Positions 1 through 6,386 of a stretch of DNA of 14,130 bases are shown one piece after another; positions within the stretch are counted from its first letter, which is position 1, and the number at the start of each line of letters is the position of its first letter. The notes under the pieces were generated by a model that was given only the letters and a program-made list of their open reading frames with translations, made no database searches and had not been told where the DNA came from. Source of the stretch: CAYXVB01 sp964467785 (lineage in GTDB: Bacteria; Bdellovibrionota; UBA1018); NCBI GenBank assembly GCA_964467785.1, contig CAYXVB010000093.1, positions 1 through 14,130 on the forward strand, read 5' to 3'. The translations under genes and the position numbers were made by a program.

Positions 1-522
1 CGTCGGTGTACGGGCAACGTTCTCACTGGGGGAAAGCCGATACAGCCAAATCGTCAGGATCGCGCATAATGTCTGCAATCTGGCACCAGGGCGGCGGATA
101 CGTCGATAGGCTTCCGCAATCACAGCACGAAGTCGTGACTCGTCCATACCCGCGAGCAGTCCTCGGCTGAGATAAATACAGCCATCGCTTCCAAGCGCGC
201 GAAGGTAGATGGCCTGAGCGCGCGGATGGCTGTACACCCGAAGCTCGGGAAGATGTCTGACGTAAGGATCGACCTGCGCGATCGCACGTTCAAAGGTGGT
301 CTCCAAGCCGGCCGGGATCCGACTCTCGGCCTCAAGCTGAAAAGCCATGGCATCCTCGGCCGTCCGAAGCAGGAACAGAAGGCCCCCCAGCACGATGACA
401 ACGGATGTCACGGCACCTTGCCAATCAAACAAGGCCCCCCCCAATGCGGCAGGCGGAATAGAACAACTGATGAGCAGCATCAGCCCACGCAGGATGATCG
501 GGACGCGGCGAACAAGGGCCAT
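1..522 (-). CDS. M48-like membrane protein lacking HExxH (partial, runs off left edge)
   Basis: This reading frame stays open for 174 codons from an ATG at 522 to the window edge, so the C-terminus is missing. Two hydrophobic segments lie at about residues 9-31 and 37-52. After them comes a stretch typical of M48/HtpX-like metallopeptidases: an LRVYS segment at 94-98, then a GCIYLSRGLL segment (114-123) matching the family's 'g-I-yvs-GLL' block, then VIAEAYRRI at 134-142. In active members this last block reads V-L-A-H-E-L-x-H-I, so His, Glu and His are replaced by Glu137, Ala138 and Arg141. A hydrophobic stretch follows (about 150-160), as in membrane-bound members. I infer a catalytically dead M48 relative of unknown role. 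The gene lies 60 bp after the PilT-like gene on the same strand and may share its transcript. No good ribosome-binding site precedes 522; an in-frame TTG at 540 is an alternative start. An 8-G tract lies in the frame (435-442). Confidence 0.7.
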   Translation of the reverse strand, partial: MALVRRVPIILRGLMLLISCSIPPAALGGALFDWQGAVTSVVIVLGGLLFLLRTAEDAMAFQLEAESRIPAGLETTFERAIAQVDPYVRHLPELRVYSHPRAQAIYLRALGSDGCIYLSRGLLAGMDESRLRAVIAEAYRRIRRPGARLQTLCAILTIWLYRLSPSENVARTPT

Positions 523-582
523 GGCGCAAGTGTAAACCAAAAGCGCGCCGCAACCGAAATTTTTTGCCGTACCGGACTCGAT

Positions 583-1779
583 TCAGCCTGCCTTGCTGTG
601 GAAGCTGGAAGCCATCTCGTAGCCCTGATCGCGGGTCAACCCCTGCAAACGAAGCTTGAGGTCGCTCGGATTGGCGGTGCTCCGCAGAGCCTCTTCCTCG
701 GTGATCGTGCCTGCTTTGACGAGCCTCTCGAGCGCCTGATTCATGCTCTGCATCTGGTAATAGTCATTGGAGCTCGCGATGGCTTCGGCGATGCGGCCGG
801 TTTCGCCTTGGAGGATGTAGTTCTCGATGGCTGGCGACTTGATCATGACCTCGCAGGCCGGCACTCGTCCGTGTCCGTCGGCCCGAAGCACGAGCTGTTG
901 CGAAACGACACCCACCAGCACGGAGGCCAGCTGGATTCGGACTTGGTTCTGCATATCGCCACTGAAGGTGTCGAGAATGCGATCCAGTGTACTGACCGAG
1001 TCGTTGGTATGAAGCGTCGAAATGACAAGATGGCCCGTTTCAGCCGCGGTCAGCGCCATTTGAATGAGATCCGCATCGCGAAGCTCGCCCAACACTATGA
1101 TATCTGGATCTTGGCGAAGCCCGGCGTAAAGACCGTCCCGCATTGAATGAATGTCCGCACCCACTTCGCGCTGCGTAATCGTTGCCTTCTGGTCCTTGTA
1201 AACATATTCGATCGGATCCTCGAGACAAAGCACGTGCACGGGAGAGGTCTCGTTGATGTACTGGACAAGAGCTGACATGGTCGTGGACTTGCCGGCACCG
1301 GTCGAACCGGTAATCAGCAGCAATCCGCGCGGCCGGTGAGCCAGCTCCCTGATGATCTGCGGGATGCCAAGTTCCTCGACTGTGCGGAGAACCATCGGAA
1401 TCACGCGAACCGCGGCCGAGACTCCCCCGCGGTGATAATAGACGTTTGAGCGGAAGCGACCCAAACCCGGCAGACTGAAAGTCAGATCCACTTGACGCTT
1501 TTCCTGGAGATCCCGGCGCTGCTTTTCATTCATCACGCTCAGGACGATCCGATCGGCATCTTGAGGACTCAGTTCCTGCATCTTTGCGGGCACGAGCTTT
1601 CCGTTAATCCGGAATAGCGGGGGACGGCCGATCCGGATATGAAGGTCCGAAGCGTTGTACTTGAGCAGAGCTTTGACCAGATAAGCCATGCCAAGCTCGG
1701 TGGGACTCACACTCGCTGCCGCGGCTGGCTGTGTGGGAGGAGGTTTGGGCATGGCACGGCCGGTTTTATCTTCTGTCAT
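583..1779 (-). CDS. PilT/PilU-like type IV pilus retraction ATPase
   Basis: The product is a 398-residue secretion-type hexameric ATPase of the PilT family, which powers retraction of type IV pili and related machines from the cytoplasmic face of the inner membrane. Visible motifs, in order, are an N-terminal PilT domain (LLKYNASDLHIRIGRPP, 38-54), Walker A GSTGAGKST (158-166), the Asp box LEDPIEY (186-192), Walker B around IIVLGELRD (227-235) and the His box TAAETGHLVISTLHT (244-258). The C-terminal region around 317-334 corresponds to the PilT AIRNLIRE region but is diverged (AIENYILQ). About 25 Pro/Ala-rich residues precede the PilT domain. A longer frame starts at 1845, but I chose ATG 1779: it overlaps the GAF gene stop as ATGA and has a GAAGGAG ribosome-binding site just upstream. 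Translational coupling suggests the GAF protein and the ATPase act together. PilT, PilU or a gliding-type paralogue cannot be told apart here. Confidence 0.92.
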   Translation of the reverse strand: MTEDKTGRAMPKPPPTQPAAAASVSPTELGMAYLVKALLKYNASDLHIRIGRPPLFRINGKLVPAKMQELSPQDADRIVLSVMNEKQRRDLQEKRQVDLTFSLPGLGRFRSNVYYHRGGVSAAVRVIPMVLRTVEELGIPQIIRELAHRPRGLLLITGSTGAGKSTTMSALVQYINETSPVHVLCLEDPIEYVYKDQKATITQREVGADIHSMRDGLYAGLRQDPDIIVLGELRDADLIQMALTAAETGHLVISTLHTNDSVSTLDRILDTFSGDMQNQVRIQLASVLVGVVSQQLVLRADGHGRVPACEVMIKSPAIENYILQGETGRIAEAIASSNDYYQMQSMNQALERLVKAGTITEEEALRSTANPSDLKLRLQGLTRDQGYEMASSFHSKAG

Positions 1780-2417
1780 GCCGCTCGCTCCTTCGCCCAT
1801 GCGAACATCAACCGCACTTCGACCGCCTTGCCGACCATGTCGCAAAGGTAGACCAGGAATTCCACGTCAGCTTGGCTGTAATCCGGATCTCCGAATCGGT
1901 TGAGCAGCTCAAGGACGCCGAAAGTTTTTCCGCGCACGAGGATCGGCACGGCGACCATATTGCGGGCCTCAAAGCCGACCGCTCGTGCGATCGCCTTGAG
2001 GTGCATCTCGTTTTCGGCGACGTTGGCCACAACGATGGGCTGCCGCGACTCGGCCACATGCCCGGCGATGCCCTGGCCCACGGGCACGCGGAATTCGGAA
2101 ATCGTATCCGAGCTCTGCCCCGCGGCCGCACGGAAGAAAAGTGTATTGCTCGAAGGATCCACCTCGAGGATGGAGCCCGCTTCGCTTTTGACGGAGCGCA
2201 TGCAAACCAAGAGCACCTCTCGCATGAATTCGCTAAACTTCAGATCCTGCACCAACAGCTTGAGCAAAGCCTCAAGGGCTGCGGCTTTGGCGGTGGCGAT
2301 CGCAAGCGGATTGTCGCCGAATAGCGCATCCCGGGACAGGGACACATCTGGACTGGACGACGCTTCCTCCAGTACAATTATCGGTGCTGAATCGGCCGGA
2401 TTCGGATTGTCAGTCAC
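1776..2417 (-). CDS. GAF-domain protein coupled to PilT-like ATPase
   Basis: The 213-residue product has a disordered acidic N-terminus (1-35) and one GAF domain at about 45-205. The domain shows typical blocks: the VPVGQGIAGHVAESRQPIVV region (111-130), and MVAVPILVRGKTFGVLELLN (154-173). GAF domains bind small ligands such as cyclic nucleotides or act as dimerisation modules; the ligand cannot be read from sequence. No output domain follows, so it may work by contacting a partner. Its stop overlaps the start of the PilT-like ATPase (ATGA), which makes the ATPase the obvious candidate partner. A longer frame begins at 2486, but GTG 2417 has an AGGAG ribosome-binding site 9 bases upstream and I prefer it. 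An out-of-frame ATG lies between the two and stops at once. Confidence 0.85.
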   Translation of the reverse strand: MTDNPNPADSAPIIVLEEASSSPDVSLSRDALFGDNPLAIATAKAAALEALLKLLVQDLKFSEFMREVLLVCMRSVKSEAGSILEVDPSSNTLFFRAAAGQSSDTISEFRVPVGQGIAGHVAESRQPIVVANVAENEMHLKAIARAVGFEARNMVAVPILVRGKTFGVLELLNRFGDPDYSQADVEFLVYLCDMVGKAVEVRLMFAWAKERAA

Positions 2418-2461
2418 GTCATTATGCTCCTGACCACGTATCGACCGGAATTGTCCTGTCC

Positions 2462-2490
2462 TTGACAGACTTTGGCCGTTCGACATGAAA
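2462..2490 (+). promoter_or_regulatory. Candidate sigma70 promoter for the small lipoprotein gene
   Basis: A perfect TTGACA -35 hexamer lies at 2462-2467 in the 105-bp divergent gap between the GAF and lipoprotein genes. The matching -10 at about 2484-2490 is poor (CATGAA or TGAAAA, 3 of 6). The position would give a leader of about 25 bases containing a 7-G tract (2505-2511). Only the -35 is convincing. Confidence 0.35.
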
Positions 2491-2522
2491 AAGCCAGTCG
2501 AATCGGGGGGGTCCGAATAAAA

Positions 2523-2939
2523 ATGCTCGGAATCAAAAGACTTTTCCTAACTACCCTCGCTATCTGCTTGCTGCCCGGATGCAACAAAATCAACCTCAAC
2601 GGCACCACTACGCCCAATGACGCCACGCCCAGCGCGCCGATCTTGGCCTCTGGCCAGCTGATCGGCCTCAATGGAAAGTCGGTTGGCGGGCTTGCGATCG
2701 CCTATAATCCCTCAAGCGGGGCGAACATCCTTCGACTGAGCGGCATCACCCTGCCCAACGAGACGGGCATGCAGATCATCGCCAACGTCAATGGTGTCGA
2801 TCAGGCGCCGGTCACCGTCCAGTACTATAGCGGTAGTACCAACTACACGATGAACGTAAGCGGCTCCACGACCTGGACCTTGGTAACGATCCACTCCACC
2901 CTGACCAACCTGGATTACGCCCAGGCGATCATGAAATAA
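2523..2939 (+). CDS. Small lipoprotein, DM13-like fold possible
   Basis: The 138-residue product begins with a lipoprotein signal peptide: a KR n-region, a hydrophobic core, and a lipobox LLPGC with the lipidated Cys at residue 20. The mature part is polar, rich in Asn, Thr, Ser and Gly, and looks all-beta. Its pattern (a hydrophobic LRLSGITLP strand, later a G-S-T-N-Y motif, then WTLVTIHSTL and a DYAQAIMK end) recalls the DM13 electron-transfer-associated domain, but the resemblance is weak and no cofactor-binding residue can be assigned. The frame could extend to an ATG at 2472, but that would bury the signal peptide, so ATG 2523 is preferred. The ribosome-binding site is poor; a run of seven Gs lies 12 bases upstream. 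The gene stands alone, divergent from the GAF-pilT pair and convergent with the next gene. Confidence 0.8.
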   Translation: MLGIKRLFLTTLAICLLPGCNKINLNGTTTPNDATPSAPILASGQLIGLNGKSVGGLAIAYNPSSGANILRLSGITLPNETGMQIIANVNGVDQAPVTVQYYSGSTNYTMNVSGSTTWTLVTIHSTLTNLDYAQAIMK

Positions 2940-2966
2940 CTCCCCAAACCACGTGAACCGACCGGA

Positions 2967-3434
2967 TCAGAGCGACATCTCGTTGCGGTACTCGACCATT
3001 TCTTTGATGTTGTTCACGTCGCGGATCATCCATTTTCCGTTTTCACGAACCATCTGAGCGAGCTTGCGGTTGGTGACTTTGGCGTCATGGCCGCGCCCCT
3101 GATCGATGTAGCTCAGTTCATAAGTGATACTGACCTCGTCGGCCGAAATAGGCTTGATCTCCGTGAACGCGAGCTTGATGAATTGGCGCTTGGAATCGAC
3201 GAAAGCCTGCCTGAACTGATCGTCGCTCCAAGCATAGAGCCGGATCTTGGCCTGTCCGGTTAGAAAGGAGGCGAGCGCATTGCGGTCTTCGACCCCTTTG
3301 ACGCCAAAGCTTTTCGAGATGTACTCGTTGAGCCGGTGCTTTGGATCCTCCGGACCTTGTTTTGCGCCGTTGCAACCCGCAACCGCAATCACCATCCCGA
3401 GAGACACGATCACCGCGATCAGCCTAGTCCACAT
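2967..3434 (-). CDS. Lipoprotein with NTF2-like domain
   Basis: The 155-residue product has a lipoprotein signal peptide with lipobox VAGC (Cys21). The mature region (about 35-150) has an alpha-then-beta layout ending in strands around RKLAQMVRENGKWMIRDVNN (123-142), the kind of 'W-x-I-x-D' ending common in NTF2-like lipoproteins. Family and function are not recognised beyond that. The start ATG 3434 lies inside the end of the upstream PilZ-like gene (11-base overlap) and has an AGGAG ribosome-binding site within that gene, so the two are translationally coupled. A job at the envelope together with the membrane PilZ-like protein is plausible but inferred. Confidence 0.82.
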   Translation of the reverse strand: MWTRLIAVIVSLGMVIAVAGCNGAKQGPEDPKHRLNEYISKSFGVKGVEDRNALASFLTGQAKIRLYAWSDDQFRQAFVDSKRQFIKLAFTEIKPISADEVSITYELSYIDQGRGHDAKVTNRKLAQMVRENGKWMIRDVNNIKEMVEYRNEMSL

Positions 3435-4149
3435 AGCCTTCTCCTCTCAACATCTCGACGAAGTCGCCGATTTCCTTGCCAAGGTCGGGTGAGAGATCCA
3501 CGAACTGAAACCCAGTTCCCGACCCGCTTGCAAGCCTAGCGCGCGCGGCCCCGCGACACTTGATCTCATGGTCGCGGAAGCTGAAAGTCAGGTCCACCGG
3601 CTCGATGAATCCAACAAGAGCCGCAGACGATGCCGCGCCCGTGGCCGGCGCAAAGACAAATGCGCCTTCCGAATCAATGCGGCAGACGCGGAAATCACCC
3701 ATCTCCCCTTTAGCTCCCACCTTGCAGCCAAGCCCGGCGATCCCCTTGGGAAGTCCTTGGTACCAGGCCTGGCGAGGATCGAGAAAAGAGCGCGCGAGCT
3801 CGAAGCGGATCCAGTTCAAGGTCACATAAAGGAAGCCCGCCAGCAGAAGCGTGAAATAACCCATTACGGTATGGCTCTCGCGAACAGCGAGAGCCAAGCT
3901 CGCGATGAGCCAGAAAATCGCGAACGTCACCGCGACGGACCACGCCGTTCTCCGTCCGCGCAGGAGCGCAAGCGTAGTCGGCACAGAAAGAAGGAGCGCA
4001 ACGCCGCAGGCGATCGCGAGCTCACGCACGGGAGGTCGCCACCAAAGCGCCCTGGTCCCTAGCATGACCTGTATTCCCGCAAGCGGAATCGAGAGCAGCA
4101 GCAATGACGCGGCGGCCCTGAGGGTCGGAGGAGAGTGCATGATCCGCAT
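3424..4149 (-). CDS. Four-TM protein with C-terminal PilZ-like domain
   Basis: The 241-residue product has about four membrane segments (roughly 12-30, 43-63, 69-89, 96-115) and a cytosolic C-terminal domain (about 118-236) that looks like PilZ, the c-di-GMP receptor fold. The supporting blocks are RVCRIDSEGAFVF (154-166), VDLTFSFRDHEIKCRGAARA (185-204) and GTGFQFVDLSPDLGKEIGDF (211-230). The canonical (D/N)xSxxG motif is degenerate (IDSEGA) and no clear RxxxR motif precedes it, so c-di-GMP binding is doubtful. The start is uncertain between ATG 4149 and ATG 4140; neither has a clear ribosome-binding site. The downstream NTF2-like lipoprotein gene starts within this gene. A role in envelope or pilus control is inferred from the PilT-like ATPase about 1.6 kb away. 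Confidence 0.72.
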   Translation of the reverse strand: MRIMHSPPTLRAAASLLLLSIPLAGIQVMLGTRALWWRPPVRELAIACGVALLLSVPTTLALLRGRRTAWSVAVTFAIFWLIASLALAVRESHTVMGYFTLLLAGFLYVTLNWIRFELARSFLDPRQAWYQGLPKGIAGLGCKVGAKGEMGDFRVCRIDSEGAFVFAPATGAASSAALVGFIEPVDLTFSFRDHEIKCRGAARARLASGSGTGFQFVDLSPDLGKEIGDFVEMLRGEGYVD

Positions 4150-4157
4150 CCATTTAA

Positions 4158-4185
4158 ATTCTCACGCAATTCAAGAACTTGTCAA
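4158..4185 (-). promoter_or_regulatory. Candidate promoter for the PilZ-like gene
   Basis: Read on the minus strand, a perfect TTGACA (4185 down to 4180) is followed after 16 bases by GAGAAT (4163 down to 4158; 4 of 6 matches to TATAAT). Transcription would start near 4151, almost at the ATG at 4149, implying a very short leader or the downstream ATG at 4140. The -35 shares its bases with a -35-like hexamer on the other strand. Confidence 0.4.
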
Positions 4186-4208
4186 CGCGAGGCTGACCGC
4201 CGTAATCT
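4179..4208 (+). promoter_or_regulatory. Candidate promoter for anmK
   Basis: TTGTCA (4179-4184; 5 of 6) is followed after 18 bases by TAATCT (4203-4208; 3 of 6). The start point would fall near 4215-4217, at the anmK ATG, so a leaderless message is possible. This would fit the weak ribosome-binding site of anmK. The evidence is hexamer similarity only. Confidence 0.3.
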
Positions 4209-4216
4209 AATCTGAG

Positions 4217-5392
4217 ATGAGCAACTCCATTCTGGCAGAGATTCCACATCCGATCCGAGTTTTAGGTGTCATGACCGGCAACTCCTGTGACGCTTTGGAC
4301 GCATCCTGCATCGAGTTTCGCCCGGGAGGATGGAAAGCGCTCTGGTCAGCGAGCGCCCCTTATCCAACCGCTCTCCGTAAACGCGTGCTCGCCTTTCAGA
4401 AACCCAAGGTCAGCGAACCGATCCAGAACTGGCTACGACTCGACGCGGATCTGGGCGATTGGTTTGGAAAAACCCTCACCCGCATCATCCGCAGCTACGA
4501 GCAGCAAACGCCGGATGTCATCGCAAACCATGGTCAGACGCTCGCGCACTTCCCTGGGAATCAGGGTGGGGGCACGACTCTGCAACTTGGCGAAGCCGCC
4601 CGCATCGCGGCGGCGACCGGGATCACCACGATTTGCCAATTCCGCTCGGGAGACATGGCGGCGGGCGGCCAGGGAGCCCCCCTACTCCCCATGTTCCATG
4701 CTGCCTTGGCCATTAAACTCGATCCGGATCACGCCGGTGTCGCGATCCACAACATTGGCGGCATCAGTAACTTGACCTACGCCGCTCCCGGACGTGAGGC
4801 GCTGGCCTTTGACACGGGCCCGGGCAATATTTGGATGGATGCGGCAACAGCCCTCGTCACTCGCGGAAAGCAGCGCTATGACCGCGGCGGAAAGCTGGCC
4901 GAACGCGGAGTGATCGACGTCGACGCGGTGAGAGCCGTCATGCGCCATCCCTATTTCCGTCAAAAAGCGCCAAAGTCCACGGGACGGGACGACTTTCCCT
5001 TCGAATTTCTCACCGAACGCACGAGAGCGCGCGGCGCCGATCTGGTGGCAACTGCGACCGCGATCACCGTCGAGTCCATAGGCCAGGCCTATGAAAAATT
5101 CCTCCTCGCCAAAAGCGCACCGCTCCGACGAATCTATGTCTGTGGAGGCGGGGCATACAACCCCGTGCTACTGCAGTGGCTGCGAGAACGCTTGCCCGGA
5201 GTGGCGATCCGCAGCCTCAAGGACGCAGGCATTGACCCCCAGTACGTCGAAGCGCAGGGCTTCGCGCTCTTCGGTCTTCGAGCCCTTGCCGGCCTTCCGC
5301 TAGGCGGAAAGTGGACCGGAGCCCGAGGCTTTGGCCCGCCAGCGCACATCGTGCCCGGCAAGAACTGGCACGAGGTCCTCTGCAAGATCTAA
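4217..5392 (+). CDS. anmK: Anhydro-N-acetylmuramic acid kinase
   Basis: AnmK cleaves the 1,6-anhydro ring of cell-wall-derived anhydro-MurNAc and phosphorylates it with ATP to MurNAc-6-phosphate, a cytosolic step of peptidoglycan recycling. The 391 residues match the family's usual length (about 370-390). Visible motifs are the N-terminal nucleotide loop GVMTGNSCDALD (17-28), ANHGQTLAHFPG (103-114), LQLGEAARIAAATGI (122-136), FRSGDMAAGGQGAPLLPMFH (142-161), NIGGISNLTY (179-188) and FDTGPGNIWMDA (198-209), which carries an invariant Asp at 199. Deviations from the usual motifs are MSGTSxDG to MTGNSCDA and DFR to QFR. The ribosome-binding site is weak. The gene converges with the MurU-like gene only 21 bp away, and the AmgK-like kinase lies just beyond, which supports a recycling role. 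Confidence 0.95.
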   Translation: MSNSILAEIPHPIRVLGVMTGNSCDALDASCIEFRPGGWKALWSASAPYPTALRKRVLAFQKPKVSEPIQNWLRLDADLGDWFGKTLTRIIRSYEQQTPDVIANHGQTLAHFPGNQGGGTTLQLGEAARIAAATGITTICQFRSGDMAAGGQGAPLLPMFHAALAIKLDPDHAGVAIHNIGGISNLTYAAPGREALAFDTGPGNIWMDAATALVTRGKQRYDRGGKLAERGVIDVDAVRAVMRHPYFRQKAPKSTGRDDFPFEFLTERTRARGADLVATATAITVESIGQAYEKFLLAKSAPLRRIYVCGGGAYNPVLLQWLRERLPGVAIRSLKDAGIDPQYVEAQGFALFGLRALAGLPLGGKWTGARGFGPPAHIVPGKNWHEVLCKI

Positions 5393-5413
5393 AGTCGCGT
5401 GGCTGTGGGCCGA

Positions 5414-6382
5414 CTAACGGACCCAGACGCCGCGATAGCCGATCCCGCCGCTGAACGTTTCTCCAGGCGAATGTGCCGCGCCGTACATCACGGCCCGAGG
5501 ACCGAGTTTCTGCGGAGGACGCGCAGTCTCATCACACATCGAGTCCCAGTAGACCGGTCCGGCCCACTCGGAAAGGCTGAAATTCTTGGAGCAGGCGCGG
5601 GAAATCCAGATATTGGGGGCGACCCGTTTGGCGCCGCTTTCGACTCTCGCGCGCCATAGCGGGGGAACACGACCGCATTCGAGCCCTTGGATGAGGCTGG
5701 TGTGGGCGTTGAGCCAGAGCTGCGGGCTCCCGATGTCGTGCCACTGTCCCTCCGCGACGTAGAGTCCGGCCTTTCCAGCGCGGATCGCAGGCTCAAGGAT
5801 CGTCGGCACGAACTCCTGTGGGCCCTCGGGGACCGATGCAAGGGCTTCCGGCTCGATCACGGCGGCGCCGACAAAATACGGCTTGCGCTCGGCCGGAACG
5901 CCGAATCCGGTGACGAGTCCCAGAGCCGCGTCAAAGAGGATCTCGCGATATTTTCCGCCCGCCGGCCCGGCGCGAAAGACCGTCAGCGTGAGCACCGCTC
6001 CGTTTCGGGCGCGATTCAAAGCATGCGCGCGGGCAAGCGCGCCCAAATCGACTTCGCAAAGCACGTCCGCGTTGACCAGGAAAAAAGGCTCCCCACCAAA
6101 CAGAGGCAAGGCTTTACGGATCCCCCCGGCGCTTCCGAGCAGCTCCCCGCTTTCGTCGCTGAGGTCGAGCGTCATCTCAGGACCCTTCGCGAGGCGGGAA
6201 AACCCATCTCTCGCCTTCTCAGCGTGATGATGGAGGTTTGCCACGACATGCGTGACGCCGCCAGCGGCGAGCGCGTCGAGGGCGAACTGGGCCATCGGCA
6301 CTCCCATGAGCGGCAACAGGGCCTTAGGCTCCATCTCGGTGAACGGGCGAAGGCGGGTCCCGAGGCCCGCCGCCATCAGCAT
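5414..6382 (-). CDS. MurU-like sugar-1-phosphate nucleotidyltransferase with extra C-terminal domain
   Basis: The N-terminal about 230 residues are a nucleotidyltransferase: MAAGLGTRLRPFTEMEPK (3-20, the GxGTRLRP...PK signature), a GSAGGI loop (83-88), LVNADV with metal-binding Asp106, and WHDIGSPQLW (214-223). By neighbourhood it should act as MurU, making UDP-MurNAc from MurNAc-alpha-1-phosphate and UTP. MurU of Pseudomonas is about 220 residues; this one has 322, with roughly 90 extra residues (about 233-322) whose pattern (VAPNIWISRAC, LGPRAVMYG, IGYRGVWV) suggests left-handed beta-helix coils as in GDP-mannose or glucose-1-phosphate nucleotidyltransferases, so a different sugar is possible. 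I chose ATG 6382, four bases past the amgK stop with AAGG just before it. GTG 6418 inside amgK and ATG 6376 are alternatives. Confidence 0.82.
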   Translation of the reverse strand: MLMAAGLGTRLRPFTEMEPKALLPLMGVPMAQFALDALAAGGVTHVVANLHHHAEKARDGFSRLAKGPEMTLDLSDESGELLGSAGGIRKALPLFGGEPFFLVNADVLCEVDLGALARAHALNRARNGAVLTLTVFRAGPAGGKYREILFDAALGLVTGFGVPAERKPYFVGAAVIEPEALASVPEGPQEFVPTILEPAIRAGKAGLYVAEGQWHDIGSPQLWLNAHTSLIQGLECGRVPPLWRARVESGAKRVAPNIWISRACSKNFSLSEWAGPVYWDSMCDETARPPQKLGPRAVMYGAAHSPGETFSGGIGYRGVWVR

Positions 6383-6386
6383 CGCC

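Noticed and set aside
77..90. A 14-base string (AATCTGGCACCAGG) occurs here and again at 14114-14127, near both window ends.
   Set aside because: In a 14-kb window one exact 14-base match is close to chance expectation, and both copies lie in unrelated coding frames, so I do not call attachment sites.
226..1146. Long plus-strand open frame of 306 codons.
   Set aside because: It lies antisense to the PilT-like and M48-like genes, has no recognisable domain, and the minus-strand frames carry the conserved motifs.
5393..5415. Imperfect hairpin between anmK and the MurU-like gene as a bidirectional terminator.
   Set aside because: Only 4 plus 3 base pairs with a bulge and no T tract on either side.
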